Shown here piece after piece: positions 19,344 through 27,894 of a stretch of DNA of 64,000 nt. The stretch is taken from assembly GCF_020616155.1 (NCBI RefSeq), contig NZ_CP085530.1, forward strand, positions 491,001 to 555,000, in the 5' to 3' direction. The notes beneath the pieces were generated by a model. It saw only the letters and a program-made list of their open reading frames with translations, had not been told where the DNA came from and did not search any database. This DNA is from Vogesella sp. XCS3 (lineage in GTDB: Bacteria; Pseudomonadota; Gammaproteobacteria; Burkholderiales; Chromobacteriaceae). The position numbers and the translations under genes were made by a program. The first letter of the stretch is position 1. Each line of letters starts with the position of its first letter.

Positions 19344-20507
19344 ATGTCTGCATCTGCCCCTCTGGCTGCCCTGGCGGCGTTTTATTTTTCCTATTTTGCC
19401 TTCCAGGGTCTGTTTGGCCCGTTCTGGTCGCTGTATCTCGAATCGCTATCCTTCAATACCGTTCAGATCTCCATCCTGATGGCGCTGTCCACGCTGGCGC
19501 GTATTGTGGCGCCCATGTTCTGGGGCTGGCTGGCTGACCGTAGCGGGCAACGCCGCGCCATCATGCTGTGGACTTCGGTGGTGTCCATGGCCAGCTTTGT
19601 GATGGTGGCCTGGCAGCATAGCTTCTGGGGTATGTTTATCTGGCTGGCGGTAAACCATTTCTTCTGGGCTGCCGCGCTGTCGCTGGGCGAGGCCTCGACC
19701 GCGCACCTGACGCGTAGCCAGCCGGGCCGCTATAGCCGTGTGCGGGTCTGGGGTTCTATCGGTTTTGTCTGCTTTGCTGCCAGTGGTGGTTACCTGCTGA
19801 ATCTGGTCACCATGGCCAACTTGCCATGGCTGATTGTTGGCCTGCTGGGGCTGATCGTGCTGGCGTGCTGGCGCGTACCCGAGGTGGCCATCGAGCGCGC
19901 CAAGGCAAAGCCGGAGCCAATCTGGGCCACGGTGCGCCAGCCTCATGTGGTGGCGCTGTTTGCCTGCTGCTTCTTGTTGTCGTTTGCCATGGGGCCGTAC
20001 TACAACTTCTACTCCATTGGCCTGAAAGAGGCGGGTTATAGCGCCAGTACCACCGGCCTGCTGTGGGCAGCCGGGGTGATGGCCGAGATCGTGGTGTTCT
20101 GGCAGATGCCACGGCTGATGGCGCGCTTTACGCTGGAGCGCCTGATGCTGGCCTCGCTGCTGGTGTCAGCGCTGCGCTTTGCGCTAATGGCCACGCTGTT
20201 GCCCGTGGCGGCGGTAGCCTTTGTGGCACAGCTGGGCCACGCTTTTACCTTTGGCGTACACCACGCCGCTGCCGTGGGGTTGATTCACCGCAACTTTGCC
20301 GAGCAACACCAGGCGCGTGGCCAGGGTCTGTACACCGTGGCGTCGTTCGGTGTGGGCGGTAGCGTAGGCGGCTTGCTGGGTGGCGTGTTGTGGCAATACG
20401 GTGGTGTGGGGCTGACCTTTGGCGTGTCCACCTTTGCGCTGCTGCTGGGCGTGGCGGTGTGTTTGAAGTGGTTGCGGCCAACCCCGGCTGCGGTACCGGT
20501 GGCATGA
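19344..20507 (+). CDS. MFS transporter, HcaT-like
   Basis: A 387-residue membrane protein with about 12 hydrophobic segments. It belongs to the MFS_1-like group that includes the putative 3-phenylpropionate transporter HcaT. The first helix FYFSYFAFQGLFGPFWSLYL and the GWLADRSGQRR loop between TM2 and TM3 are typical. The substrate is not known. The stop overlaps the following VOC gene (ATGA), so both are co-translated. Confidence 0.9.
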   Translation: MSASAPLAALAAFYFSYFAFQGLFGPFWSLYLESLSFNTVQISILMALSTLARIVAPMFWGWLADRSGQRRAIMLWTSVVSMASFVMVAWQHSFWGMFIWLAVNHFFWAAALSLGEASTAHLTRSQPGRYSRVRVWGSIGFVCFAASGGYLLNLVTMANLPWLIVGLLGLIVLACWRVPEVAIERAKAKPEPIWATVRQPHVVALFACCFLLSFAMGPYYNFYSIGLKEAGYSASTTGLLWAAGVMAEIVVFWQMPRLMARFTLERLMLASLLVSALRFALMATLLPVAAVAFVAQLGHAFTFGVHHAAAVGLIHRNFAEQHQARGQGLYTVASFGVGGSVGGLLGGVLWQYGGVGLTFGVSTFALLLGVAVCLKWLRPTPAAVPVA

Positions 20508-20926
20508 GGTCGCGCCTAAATCTGATTCTGCTGGGTGTGGCCGATGTGGCGCGAAGCGCCGATTTTTACTCGGCGCTGGGCTGGCAGCGCTCGCCACGAG
20601 GCTCGGCAGAGTTTGTGCTATTTGACCTCGGCGGCGTGGCGGTGGCACTGCAATCGCGCGAGGCGATGGCTTGCGACGCCGGTTACCCCGATGCCGCCAG
20701 CAACGGCTTTGCCGGTATGGCGCTAGCCTATATTGCCCGGAATGCCGACGATGTTTACCGGGTGCTAGACAAAGCGGTTTCCCTGGGTGCGACGCGCGCC
20801 GTACCTGCTCGGGCAACTGCTTGGGGGCATAGTGGCTATTTTCGCGACCTGGATGGTCATCTGGTCGAGGTGTTGTACGAAGATGGCTGGCAGTTTGATG
20901 CAAACGATACCTTGTGTCTGGACTAA
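20504..20926 (+). CDS. VOC (glyoxalase/bleomycin resistance) family protein
   Basis: A 140-residue single-repeat vicinal oxygen chelate protein. It starts LNLILLGVADVARSADFYSALGW and ends with GYFRDLDGHLVEVLYE, the usual metal-ligand glutamate region. The start ATG at 20504 overlaps the MFS stop by four bases. Members include glyoxalases, dioxygenases and resistance proteins that sequester drugs; pairing with an efflux-type MFS protein is compatible with the last, but this is inference. It converges with the regulator gene at 20953. Confidence 0.88.
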   Translation: MRSRLNLILLGVADVARSADFYSALGWQRSPRGSAEFVLFDLGGVAVALQSREAMACDAGYPDAASNGFAGMALAYIARNADDVYRVLDKAVSLGATRAVPARATAWGHSGYFRDLDGHLVEVLYEDGWQFDANDTLCLD

Positions 20927-20952
20927 TCCCCGGCGATGAAAAACGCGCCGTG

Positions 20953-21726
20953 CTACAACAACATCACCAGTTTCAACTCCGGCGCGTGCGCCAGCCTTAG
21001 CGTCAGCTGCTGGTAGCTTAGCCGCCCCAGGCGGGCGTGGTTGAACACCCGCTCGCCGCCTTCTCTTCCCAATACATCCTGTTGCCGCCATAGCTCGTCA
21101 AATGTCGTGCTGGCTTCGCGCAGGCTGGCAATCAGCGTGGTGGCGGCTTCGTGCTGCAGCGCGCTGGTGTCGGCGCGAAACTCGGCCACCATGCGCCGTG
21201 CCCGCGTGGGCCAGTCGTCTACCAGCTGTGCGGCCAAGGGGTGGCAGAACATGAACTGCAGCAGGTTCTTGCTACCCGGCTCGTCCAGCCAGCCGGCAAA
21301 CAGTTCGCCGGCTTCGGTGTTCCAGGCTGGTACCTGCCAGAGTGCGTCTAGCACGTAAGCCGGTCGGCTGATGTGGGCGGTGGCGGCGGCCAGCATTTGT
21401 TCGGCTTCAGGGTTGGCCGCAGCGCTGCTGGGCTGCGGGTTTTTTTGCCCGGCCAGGTTAAACAGGTACTCGGTTTCGGCGCGCGACAGTTGCAGCGTGC
21501 TGGCCAGCGCGGTGAGCGTGGCGGCCGATACCGACTGGGTGCGGCCTTGCTCGATCCACGTCAGCCAGGTGGGGCTGATGCCGCATAGCGCGGCCACCTC
21601 TTCGCGGCGCAGGCCTTTGGCGCGGCGGCGGCTGCCGGCGGGCAGGCCGGCGTGTTCCGGCTGCAGGCGTTCGCGATGGCTGCGGATAAAGTCGCCAAGC
21701 GGGCTGGGTTGGCTGGGCTTGCTCAT
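20953..21726 (-). CDS. XRE-family regulator with MmyB-like ligand-binding domain
   Basis: A 257-residue transcription factor. The helix-turn-helix covers about residues 35-90 (LRREEVAALCGISPTWLTWIE). The C-terminal 150 residues match the MmyB-like PAS-type domain, reported to bind fatty-acid-like ligands in some members. Genes of this family often lie beside the short-chain dehydrogenase or other gene they regulate; here the divergent neighbour is leuC and the convergent one a VOC gene. Repeated TACTAG words around its putative promoter suggest autoregulation. Confidence 0.9.
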   Translation of the reverse strand: MSKPSQPSPLGDFIRSHRERLQPEHAGLPAGSRRRAKGLRREEVAALCGISPTWLTWIEQGRTQSVSAATLTALASTLQLSRAETEYLFNLAGQKNPQPSSAAANPEAEQMLAAATAHISRPAYVLDALWQVPAWNTEAGELFAGWLDEPGSKNLLQFMFCHPLAAQLVDDWPTRARRMVAEFRADTSALQHEAATTLIASLREASTTFDELWRQQDVLGREGGERVFNHARLGRLSYQQLTLRLAHAPELKLVMLL

Positions 21727-21755
21727 GCGTGGGCCTGCTGTTTGGCTGTTAGTGT

Positions 21756-21787
21756 TAGTACTAGTATAAAAGCTTATCTTGTACTAG
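21756..21787 (-). promoter_or_regulatory. Putative XRE regulator promoter and operator
   Basis: The palindrome TAGTACTA (21756-21763) overlaps a minus-strand TATACT -10 candidate (21763-21768). A second TACTAG lies at 21782-21787, 23 bases from the first. Such paired half-sites flanking a -10 box fit autoregulation, but no protein-binding evidence exists. Confidence 0.4.
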
Positions 21788-21913
21788 GAAAACGCCTGCG
21801 TCATGATGGTGGTCAACGCAGGATTTGCGCCGGCGCAAAGCTGGGTAGTGCCGCAGGGCGCACGCTGGCCGGCAGGCAAATCCCTTGTTCCCTCTTTACC
21901 TGAAGGCGCGACC

Positions 21914-23320
21914 ATGACCGCACAAACCCTGTACGACAAGCTGTGGCACAGCCACGTGGTGCACGAAGAAGCCGACGGCACCGTTTTGCTTTATATCGAC
22001 CGCCACCTGGTACACGAAGTGACCAGCCCGCAGGCGTTTGAAGGCCTGAAGCTGGCCGGCCGCCCGCTGTGGCGCGTGGATTCGGTGGTATCGACTGCCG
22101 ACCACAATACGCCGACCAACGACTGGGACAAGGGCATCCAGGACCCGATTTCGCGCCAGCAGGTAGAAACGCTGGATGCCAACATCAAGGCTTTTGGTGC
22201 GCTGGCTTACTTCCCGTTCAAGGACAAAGGCCAGGGCATCGTGCACGTGATGGGGCCGGAGCAGGGCGCCACGCTGCCGGGCATGACCGTGGTCTGTGGC
22301 GATAGCCACACCTCCACTCACGGCGCTTTCGGCGCGCTGGCGCACGGTATCGGCACTTCGGAAGTGGAACACGTGATGGCCACCCAGACGCTGGTGGCCA
22401 AGAAATCCAAGAACATGCTGGTGCGCGTAGATGGCAAGCTGCCGGCCGGCATTACCGGTAAAGACGTGGCGTTGGCCATTATCGGCAAGATCGGCACCGC
22501 TGGCGGTACTGGTTACGCCATCGAGTTTGGCGGCGAAGCCATTCGCGAATTGTCGATGGAAGGCCGCATGAGCCTGTGCAATATGGCCATCGAAGGCGGT
22601 GCCCGCTCCGGTCTGGTGGCGGTAGACCAGAAAACCATCGACTACGTCAAAGGCCGCCCGTTTGCCCCGAAAGGTGAGCAATGGGACGCCGCCGTAGCCT
22701 ACTGGAACACGCTGCATTCCGACGAAGGCGCGCACTTCGACCAGGTAGTCGTACTGGATGCGGCTGACATCCAGCCACAGGTAACCTGGGGCACTTCGCC
22801 GGAAATGGTCACCGACATTAACGGCCGCGTGCCGGACCCGGCGCAGGAAGCCGACCCGGTTAAGAAGGGCTCCATCGAGCGCGCGCTGGCCTATATGGGC
22901 CTGCAAGCCGGTACCCCGATGAACGAGATTCCGGTAGATATCGTGTTTATCGGCTCCTGTACCAATAGCCGTATCGAAGACCTGCGTGACGCCGCAGCGG
23001 TAGCCCGTGGCCGCCAGAAAGCGGCCAACGTGAAGCAGGTGCTGGTGGTGCCGGGCTCCGGCCTGGTAAAAGCGCAGGCGGAACAAGAAGGCCTGGACAA
23101 GGTCTTTGTCGAAGCAGGCTTTGAATGGCGCGAGCCGGGCTGCTCGATGTGTCTGGCGATGAACGCCGACCGTCTGCAGCCCGGCGAGCGTTGTGCGTCT
23201 ACCTCCAACCGCAACTTCGAAGGCCGTCAGGGCCAGGGTGGCCGTACCCACCTGGTGAGCCCGGCCATGGCTGCCGCGGCTGCGGTGGCCGGCCACTTTG
23301 TTGACATCCGCTCGCTGTAA
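21914..23320 (+). CDS. leuC: 3-isopropylmalate dehydratase large subunit
   Basis: With LeuD it isomerises 2-isopropylmalate to 3-isopropylmalate in leucine synthesis. The 468-residue protein shows the aconitase-family signatures, including [20 protein letters not shown] near residue 130. The three cysteines that bind the 4Fe-4S cluster are in IGSCTNSR and CSMCLAM. I chose the ATG at 21914 because homology begins at [11 protein letters not shown]; upstream codons are unlike the family. A 40-residue lipoprotein gene separates it from leuD. Confidence 0.97.
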   Translation: MTAQTLYDKLWHSHVVHEEADGTVLLYIDRHLVHEVTSPQAFEGLKLAGRPLWRVDSVVSTADHNTPTNDWDKGIQDPISRQQVETLDANIKAFGALAYFPFKDKGQGIVHVMGPEQGATLPGMTVVCGDSHTSTHGAFGALAHGIGTSEVEHVMATQTLVAKKSKNMLVRVDGKLPAGITGKDVALAIIGKIGTAGGTGYAIEFGGEAIRELSMEGRMSLCNMAIEGGARSGLVAVDQKTIDYVKGRPFAPKGEQWDAAVAYWNTLHSDEGAHFDQVVVLDAADIQPQVTWGTSPEMVTDINGRVPDPAQEADPVKKGSIERALAYMGLQAGTPMNEIPVDIVFIGSCTNSRIEDLRDAAAVARGRQKAANVKQVLVVPGSGLVKAQAEQEGLDKVFVEAGFEWREPGCSMCLAMNADRLQPGERCASTSNRNFEGRQGQGGRTHLVSPAMAAAAAVAGHFVDIRSL

Positions 23321-23334
23321 TAGAGGCAAACATC

Positions 23335-23457
23335 ATGACTACCCGACTTTTTGTGCTGATCTGCGTCGCCCTGGCCATCACTGGCTGTAACACGGTTTCC
23401 GGCATTGGTAAGGACATCAAGAAGGCGGGTAGCGCCATTGAAAGGGCTGCACAATGA
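23335..23457 (+). CDS. Entericidin-like small lipoprotein
   Basis: A 40-residue protein. It has a short hydrophobic signal and a lipobox AITGC (Cys18), followed by a mature part of about 23 residues ([18 protein letters not shown]). This is the pattern of entericidin A/B lipoproteins. It lies between leuC (14-base gap) and leuD and overlaps the leuD start by four bases (ATGA). It is therefore translated in the leucine operon and may couple leuD translation. It should go to the cell envelope and has no evident link to leucine synthesis. Confidence 0.82.
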   Translation: MTTRLFVLICVALAITGCNTVSGIGKDIKKAGSAIERAAQ

Positions 23458-24092
23458 AAGCATTCACCACACTCAACGGCCTGGTCTGCCCGCTGGACCG
23501 CGCCAACGTTGATACCGACGCCATCATCCCCAAGCAATTCCTGAAATCGATCAAGCGTTCCGGCTTTGGCCCCAACCTGTTCGATGAGTGGCGCTACCTG
23601 GACCACGGCGAGCCGGGTATGGACAACAGCCAGCGCCCGCTGAACCCGGATTTCGTGCTGAACTTCCCGCGCTACGCCGGTGCCCAGGTGCTGCTGGCGC
23701 GCGAAAACTTCGGCTGTGGTTCCAGCCGCGAGCACGCGCCGTGGGCGCTGGAAGATCAGGGCTTCCGCGTGGTGATCGCACCAAGCTTTGCCGATATTTT
23801 CTTCAACAACTGCTACAAGAACGGCCTGCTGCCCATCGTGCTACCGGGCGAGGTGGTAGACCAGCTGTTTCGCGAGTGCGAAGCCGCCGAGGGCTACACG
23901 CTGAACGTGGACCTGCCGTCGCAGACCATCACCACACCGGCGGGTCAGACCTTTGCCTTCGACATCACCGAGCACCGCAAGCATTGCCTGCTGGGTGGCC
24001 TGGACGAAATCGGCCTGACCTTGCAGCATGCCGACAAGATCAAGGCTTACGAGGCGCAACGCCGCCAATCGCAGCCCTGGCTGTTTGCCTGA
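23454..24092 (+). CDS. leuD: 3-isopropylmalate dehydratase small subunit
   Basis: The 212-residue small subunit, which completes the isopropylmalate isomerase active site with LeuC. Conserved stretches include [12 protein letters not shown] near residue 22 and [14 protein letters not shown] near 83, which is diagnostic of the swivel domain. The start overlaps the entericidin-like gene by four bases. An inverted repeat pair follows the stop before leuB. Confidence 0.97.
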   Translation: MKAFTTLNGLVCPLDRANVDTDAIIPKQFLKSIKRSGFGPNLFDEWRYLDHGEPGMDNSQRPLNPDFVLNFPRYAGAQVLLARENFGCGSSREHAPWALEDQGFRVVIAPSFADIFFNNCYKNGLLPIVLPGEVVDQLFRECEAAEGYTLNVDLPSQTITTPAGQTFAFDITEHRKHCLLGGLDEIGLTLQHADKIKAYEAQRRQSQPWLFA

Positions 24093-24099
24093 TACACCC

Positions 24100-24125
24100 A
24101 AGGTTGGCCGCACGCGGCCAACCTT
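24100..24125 (+). terminator. Inverted repeat hairpin between leuD and leuB
   Basis: A perfect 12-base-pair stem with a two-base centre, built from AAGGTTGGCCGC and its reverse complement. One arm is a full copy of the dispersed repeat. No long U tract follows, so it may be an mRNA processing or partial attenuation site within the leu operon rather than a full terminator. Confidence 0.6.
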
Positions 24126-24152
24126 CTGCCCCCATAGCACAGGATAAAGATC

Positions 24153-25217
24153 ATGAAAATTGCAGTTCTGCCGGGTGACGGCATCGGTCCGGAAATCATT
24201 GCTCAAGCCAAACGCGTGCTGGATGTACTGCGTAGCGACGGCCTGCCTATCGAAATGGAAGAGGCGCCGCTGGGTGGTGCTGGTTATGACGCTTTCGGCC
24301 AACCTTATCCATCGTTTACGCAAAACCTGTGTCGCCAGGCCGACGCAGTACTGCTGGGTGCCGTTGGCGGCCCGGCGTACGACAATCTGGACCGCCCGCT
24401 GCGCCCGGAGCGCGGCCTGCTGGCTATCCGCAAGGACCTGAACCTGTTTGCCAACCTGCGCCCGGCCATTCTGTACCCGGAGCTGGCCAATGCCTCCACG
24501 CTGAAGCCGGAGGTGGTGTCGGGGCTGGATATCATGATCGTGCGCGAGCTGACCGGTGACATCTACTTTGGTCAGCCGCGCGGCATCGCCGTGAACGAGT
24601 TGGGCGAGCGCGAGGCGTACAACACCATGCGCTACAGCGAGAGCGAGATCCGCCGCATTGCCCACGTGGCGTTCGGTATCGCCATGAAGCGCAACAAGAA
24701 GCTGTGCTCGGTAGACAAGGCCAACGTGCTGGAAACCACCGAGTTCTGGAAAGAAATCATGATCGACGTGGCGCGCGAATACCCGCAGGTAGAGCTGAGC
24801 CATATGTACGTGGATAACGCCGCCATGCAGCTGGTGCGCAACCCCAAGCAGTTCGACGTGATGGTGACCGGCAATATCTTTGGCGACATCCTGTCCGACG
24901 AAGCCTCCATGCTCACCGGCTCCATCGGCATGTTGCCGTCGGCGTCGCTGGACCAGAACAACAAAGGCCTGTACGAGCCTAGCCATGGCTCCGCGCCGGA
25001 TATCGCCGGCAAAAACCTGGCCAACCCGCTGGCCACAATCCTGTCGGCAGCCATGATGCTGCGTTACACCTTCGGTCAGGAAGCTGCCGCGCAGCGCGTG
25101 GAAAATGCCGTAAAAGCTGTACTGGCCAAAGGCTATCGCACTGCTGATATTTTCGAGGCAGGCTGCGAGAAAGTCAGCTGCAGCGGCATGGGTGATGCCG
25201 TGGTTGCTGCCATGTAA
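24153..25217 (+). CDS. leuB: 3-isopropylmalate dehydrogenase
   Basis: Oxidises and decarboxylates 3-isopropylmalate with NAD to give 2-oxoisocaproate, the last committed step before transamination to leucine. The 354-residue protein has the start [13 protein letters not shown], the substrate-loop arginines, and the metal- and NAD-binding segment [17 protein letters not shown] near residue 240. Later motifs include [13 protein letters not shown]. It lies 60 bases after leuD across the hairpin. Confidence 0.97.
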   Translation: MKIAVLPGDGIGPEIIAQAKRVLDVLRSDGLPIEMEEAPLGGAGYDAFGQPYPSFTQNLCRQADAVLLGAVGGPAYDNLDRPLRPERGLLAIRKDLNLFANLRPAILYPELANASTLKPEVVSGLDIMIVRELTGDIYFGQPRGIAVNELGEREAYNTMRYSESEIRRIAHVAFGIAMKRNKKLCSVDKANVLETTEFWKEIMIDVAREYPQVELSHMYVDNAAMQLVRNPKQFDVMVTGNIFGDILSDEASMLTGSIGMLPSASLDQNNKGLYEPSHGSAPDIAGKNLANPLATILSAAMMLRYTFGQEAAAQRVENAVKAVLAKGYRTADIFEAGCEKVSCSGMGDAVVAAM

Positions 25218-25249
25218 ATGACCGTTTTAATACCATTCAAATAAAAAAC

Positions 25250-25297
25250 ATCTACCCCATTGTGCGTGCTGCTGTTGCCCTGCACAATGGGGTAGAT
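25250..25297 (-). terminator. Strong hairpin between leuB and asd
   Basis: A perfect 16-base-pair stem (25250-25265 with 25282-25297) and a 16-base loop. On the minus strand it is followed by TGTTTTTTATTT, ideal for termination; on the plus strand no U tract follows. It may still act on the plus strand as an mRNA-stabilising structure at the end of leuB. Confidence 0.6.
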
Positions 25298-25368
25298 CAC
25301 TAGATAAGCCTTGGTTTTAACCGAGGGCAGCGGTTTCAAACACCCGACGACATTCAGGAGAAATTATC

Positions 25369-26475
25369 GTGCGAGTAGGTTTTGTAGGTTGGCGTGGCAT
25401 GGTGGGTTCCGTGCTGATGCAGCGCATGCTGGAAGAGAACGATTTTGCTGTGATCAACGAGCCGGTGTTCTTCACCACCTCCAATGTGGGTGGTGCTGCA
25501 CCAAACGTTGGCCGCGACGTGCCGCCGCTGAAAGACGCGCGCAATATCGACGAGCTGAAGGCCATGGACGCCATCGTGACCTGCCAAGGTGGTGACTACA
25601 CCGCCGAGGTGTACGGCAAGCTGCGCGCAGCCGGCTGGACTGGCTACTGGATCGACGCGGCTTCCAGCCTGCGCATGGAAGACAATGCCGTGATCGTGCT
25701 GGACCCGGTTAACCGCAACGTCATCGATGCTGCGCTGGCCAAGGGTGTAAAAGATTACATCGGCGGCAACTGTACCAACTCCATCATGCTGATGGGTATG
25801 GGTGGTCTGTTCCGCGAAGGCCTGGTGGAGTGGGTGTCGTCCATGACTTATCAGGCGGCATCCGGTGGCGGTGCCAACCACATGCGCGAGCTGCTCAAAG
25901 GCATGGGCGTGGTACACGCAGCCGTGGCCGACGAGCTGGCTACGCCGTCGTCCGCCATTCTGGACATCGACCGCAAGGTGGCTGCCGCCATTCGCGAAGA
26001 CGTGCCGACCGAGTTCTTCGGCGCGCCGCTGGCCGGTGGCCTGATCCCGTGGATCGACAAGCAGCTGGATAATGGCCAGTCCAAGGAAGAGTGGAAAGGC
26101 CAGGCCGAAGTGAACAAGATTCTGGGCACCGACGCCACCATTCCGGTAGATGGCTTGTGCGTGCGCATCGGCGCCATGCGCTGTCACAGCCTGGCACTGA
26201 CCGTGAAGCTGAAAAAAGACCTGCCGCTGGAAGAAATCGAAGCCATCATCAAGTCGGGCAACGACTGGGTGAAATGGGTGCCGAACGACCGCGAAATCAG
26301 CGTAAAAGAGCTGACCCCGGCGGCCATTACCGGTGGCCTGCAAATCGGCGTGGGCCGCGTGCGCAAGCTGAATATGGGTGGCGAGTATCTGTCCGCCTTC
26401 GTGATTGGCGACCAGCTGCTGTGGGGCGCTGCCGAGCCGCTGCGCCGCATGCTGCGCATCCTGATCGAACGCTAA
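25369..26475 (+). CDS. asd: Aspartate-semialdehyde dehydrogenase
   Basis: Reduces aspartyl phosphate to aspartate semialdehyde for lysine, threonine, methionine and peptidoglycan precursors. The 368-residue enzyme is of the Gram-negative type: N-terminal [14 protein letters not shown] for NADP and the catalytic Cys135 in GGNCTNS. It starts with GTG at 25369 with CAGGAG upstream. It is followed by a terminator and then a second, diverged member of the family. Confidence 0.96.
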   Translation: MRVGFVGWRGMVGSVLMQRMLEENDFAVINEPVFFTTSNVGGAAPNVGRDVPPLKDARNIDELKAMDAIVTCQGGDYTAEVYGKLRAAGWTGYWIDAASSLRMEDNAVIVLDPVNRNVIDAALAKGVKDYIGGNCTNSIMLMGMGGLFREGLVEWVSSMTYQAASGGGANHMRELLKGMGVVHAAVADELATPSSAILDIDRKVAAAIREDVPTEFFGAPLAGGLIPWIDKQLDNGQSKEEWKGQAEVNKILGTDATIPVDGLCVRIGAMRCHSLALTVKLKKDLPLEEIEAIIKSGNDWVKWVPNDREISVKELTPAAITGGLQIGVGRVRKLNMGGEYLSAFVIGDQLLWGAAEPLRRMLRILIER

Positions 26476-26511
26476 GCTTGCCAGGCTGCGTGCCTGCCGA
26501 GCGCTTAAACA

Positions 26512-26540
26512 GCCTGTCACCGTTGGTGGCGGGCTTTTTT
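26512..26540 (+). terminator. Intrinsic terminator after asd
   Basis: A 10-base-pair stem (GCCTGTCACC with GGTGGCGGGC, two G-U pairs) with a three-base loop is followed by six T. Confidence 0.8.
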
Positions 26541-26727
26541 ACTGGCTGATTCGCTTTATTTGTGGGTGGGGTGCGCTAAAATGACGGCAATTCATTTTTT
26601 GTGTAGCCCCCGGGGTTTTATGGGCTGCGCATTTTTATAAGGAAATCTTGCTGTCGGCGCCGCTGGCTTGCCTGCATTTCCTGGCAGATTTTCTGCTTTT
26701 ATCCGTATTGAAACTCAAGGTATTTAC

Positions 26728-27741
26728 ATGTCTGAAACGATTCGTCTTGCTGTTGTTGGTGCCACCAACCTGATTGGTGAAGCTGTGCTCGATTTGCTGG
26801 CCGAGCGCCACTTGCCGATTGGTCGTGTATTTGCGCTGGATGTTGCCGATAAAGAAGGTGAAACCGTTTCGTTTGGTAATCTGGAGCTGGACGTTGCTTT
26901 GGTGGACGAGTTTGATTTTGCCAACGCATCGCTGGCCATTTTTGTGGGCGGTGCCGAAATGACCCGCCGCTATGCGCCAGAAGCGCGCCAGGCTGGCTGC
27001 GCCATTATCGATTTCAGCAGTGTCTACCGTCTGGCAGAAGACGTGCCGCTGTATGTGCCCGGTGTAAACGATGCCGTGCTGGATGATCTGGGCGAGGGCT
27101 TGCTGGTGTCGGTGCCCAATTGTACCGTCACGCCGCTGGTGCAGGCATTGGCGGCATTGCGCGCGTCGGGTCTGGAGCGTGTTACCGTGTCCACTTACCA
27201 ATCGGTGTCGGGCTCTGGCCGTGCAGCGTTGGAAGAGCTGGCTAACCAGACTACCGCGCTGTTTGGCGCCCGTGATGTAGAGCTGGAAGTGTATCCTAAA
27301 CGTATTTCATTCAACGTGTTGCCATTGATCGGTAGCGTGGATGAACAGGGCGTTAGCGAGGAAGAGCTTTCTGTCGAGCAGGAATTGCGCAAGGTGCTGG
27401 CCTTGCCTGCGCTGGAGGTTGAGGCGACCTGTGTGCGTGTGCCGGTATTCTTTGGCCATGGCTGGGCTGTGACGGTAAAAACCGACGAGACCATTACGGC
27501 AGATAAAGCCCGTGAGCTGTTCAAGGCGGCCGGCCTGCATGTCATGGACGATCCGGCGGGCGAGATGCCTTACATTACCCCGCTGGAGGCCTCGGGTAAT
27601 GAGGCGGTCTGGGTAAGCCGCGTACGTCAGACTGGCCGTGCCTTGTCGTTCTGGCTGGCGGCTGATAATGCGCGCACTGGTGCAGCTTTGCCGTGTGTGG
27701 ATGCTACGGCGGCGCTTATGAAGCGCGGGTATTTTGCCTGA
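26728..27741 (+). CDS. Aspartate-semialdehyde dehydrogenase-like protein (USG-1 type)
   Basis: A 337-residue paralogue of Asd of the USG-1 group, found upstream of fimV/truA in many proteobacteria. It keeps the dinucleotide-binding start RLAVVGATNLIGEAVLDLL and a cysteine at the catalytic position (Cys132, VPNCTVTP). It also keeps TYQSVSGSGRAAL. Function is unproven; with Cys132 intact, some dehydrogenase activity is possible. I took the ATG at 26728 (AAGG eight bases upstream) because homology begins there. About 190 bases of leader precede it, with a TAAAAT box near 26576 that may be part of a promoter. Confidence 0.88.
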   Translation: MSETIRLAVVGATNLIGEAVLDLLAERHLPIGRVFALDVADKEGETVSFGNLELDVALVDEFDFANASLAIFVGGAEMTRRYAPEARQAGCAIIDFSSVYRLAEDVPLYVPGVNDAVLDDLGEGLLVSVPNCTVTPLVQALAALRASGLERVTVSTYQSVSGSGRAALEELANQTTALFGARDVELEVYPKRISFNVLPLIGSVDEQGVSEEELSVEQELRKVLALPALEVEATCVRVPVFFGHGWAVTVKTDETITADKARELFKAAGLHVMDDPAGEMPYITPLEASGNEAVWVSRVRQTGRALSFWLAADNARTGAALPCVDATAALMKRGYFA

Positions 27742-27894
27742 GCTGACAACTGCTAGTAGTATTGCAAATAAACAAGGCTATGTAGTTTGACTGGCTTTCC
27801 GGCTGTTGCTTGGCGGCGCAGGCGTAATGACATGGATGACCGCCATGCTGCAGGCCGGAAACAAGAATATTTCACCGAAAGGTAGCGCATTAAG

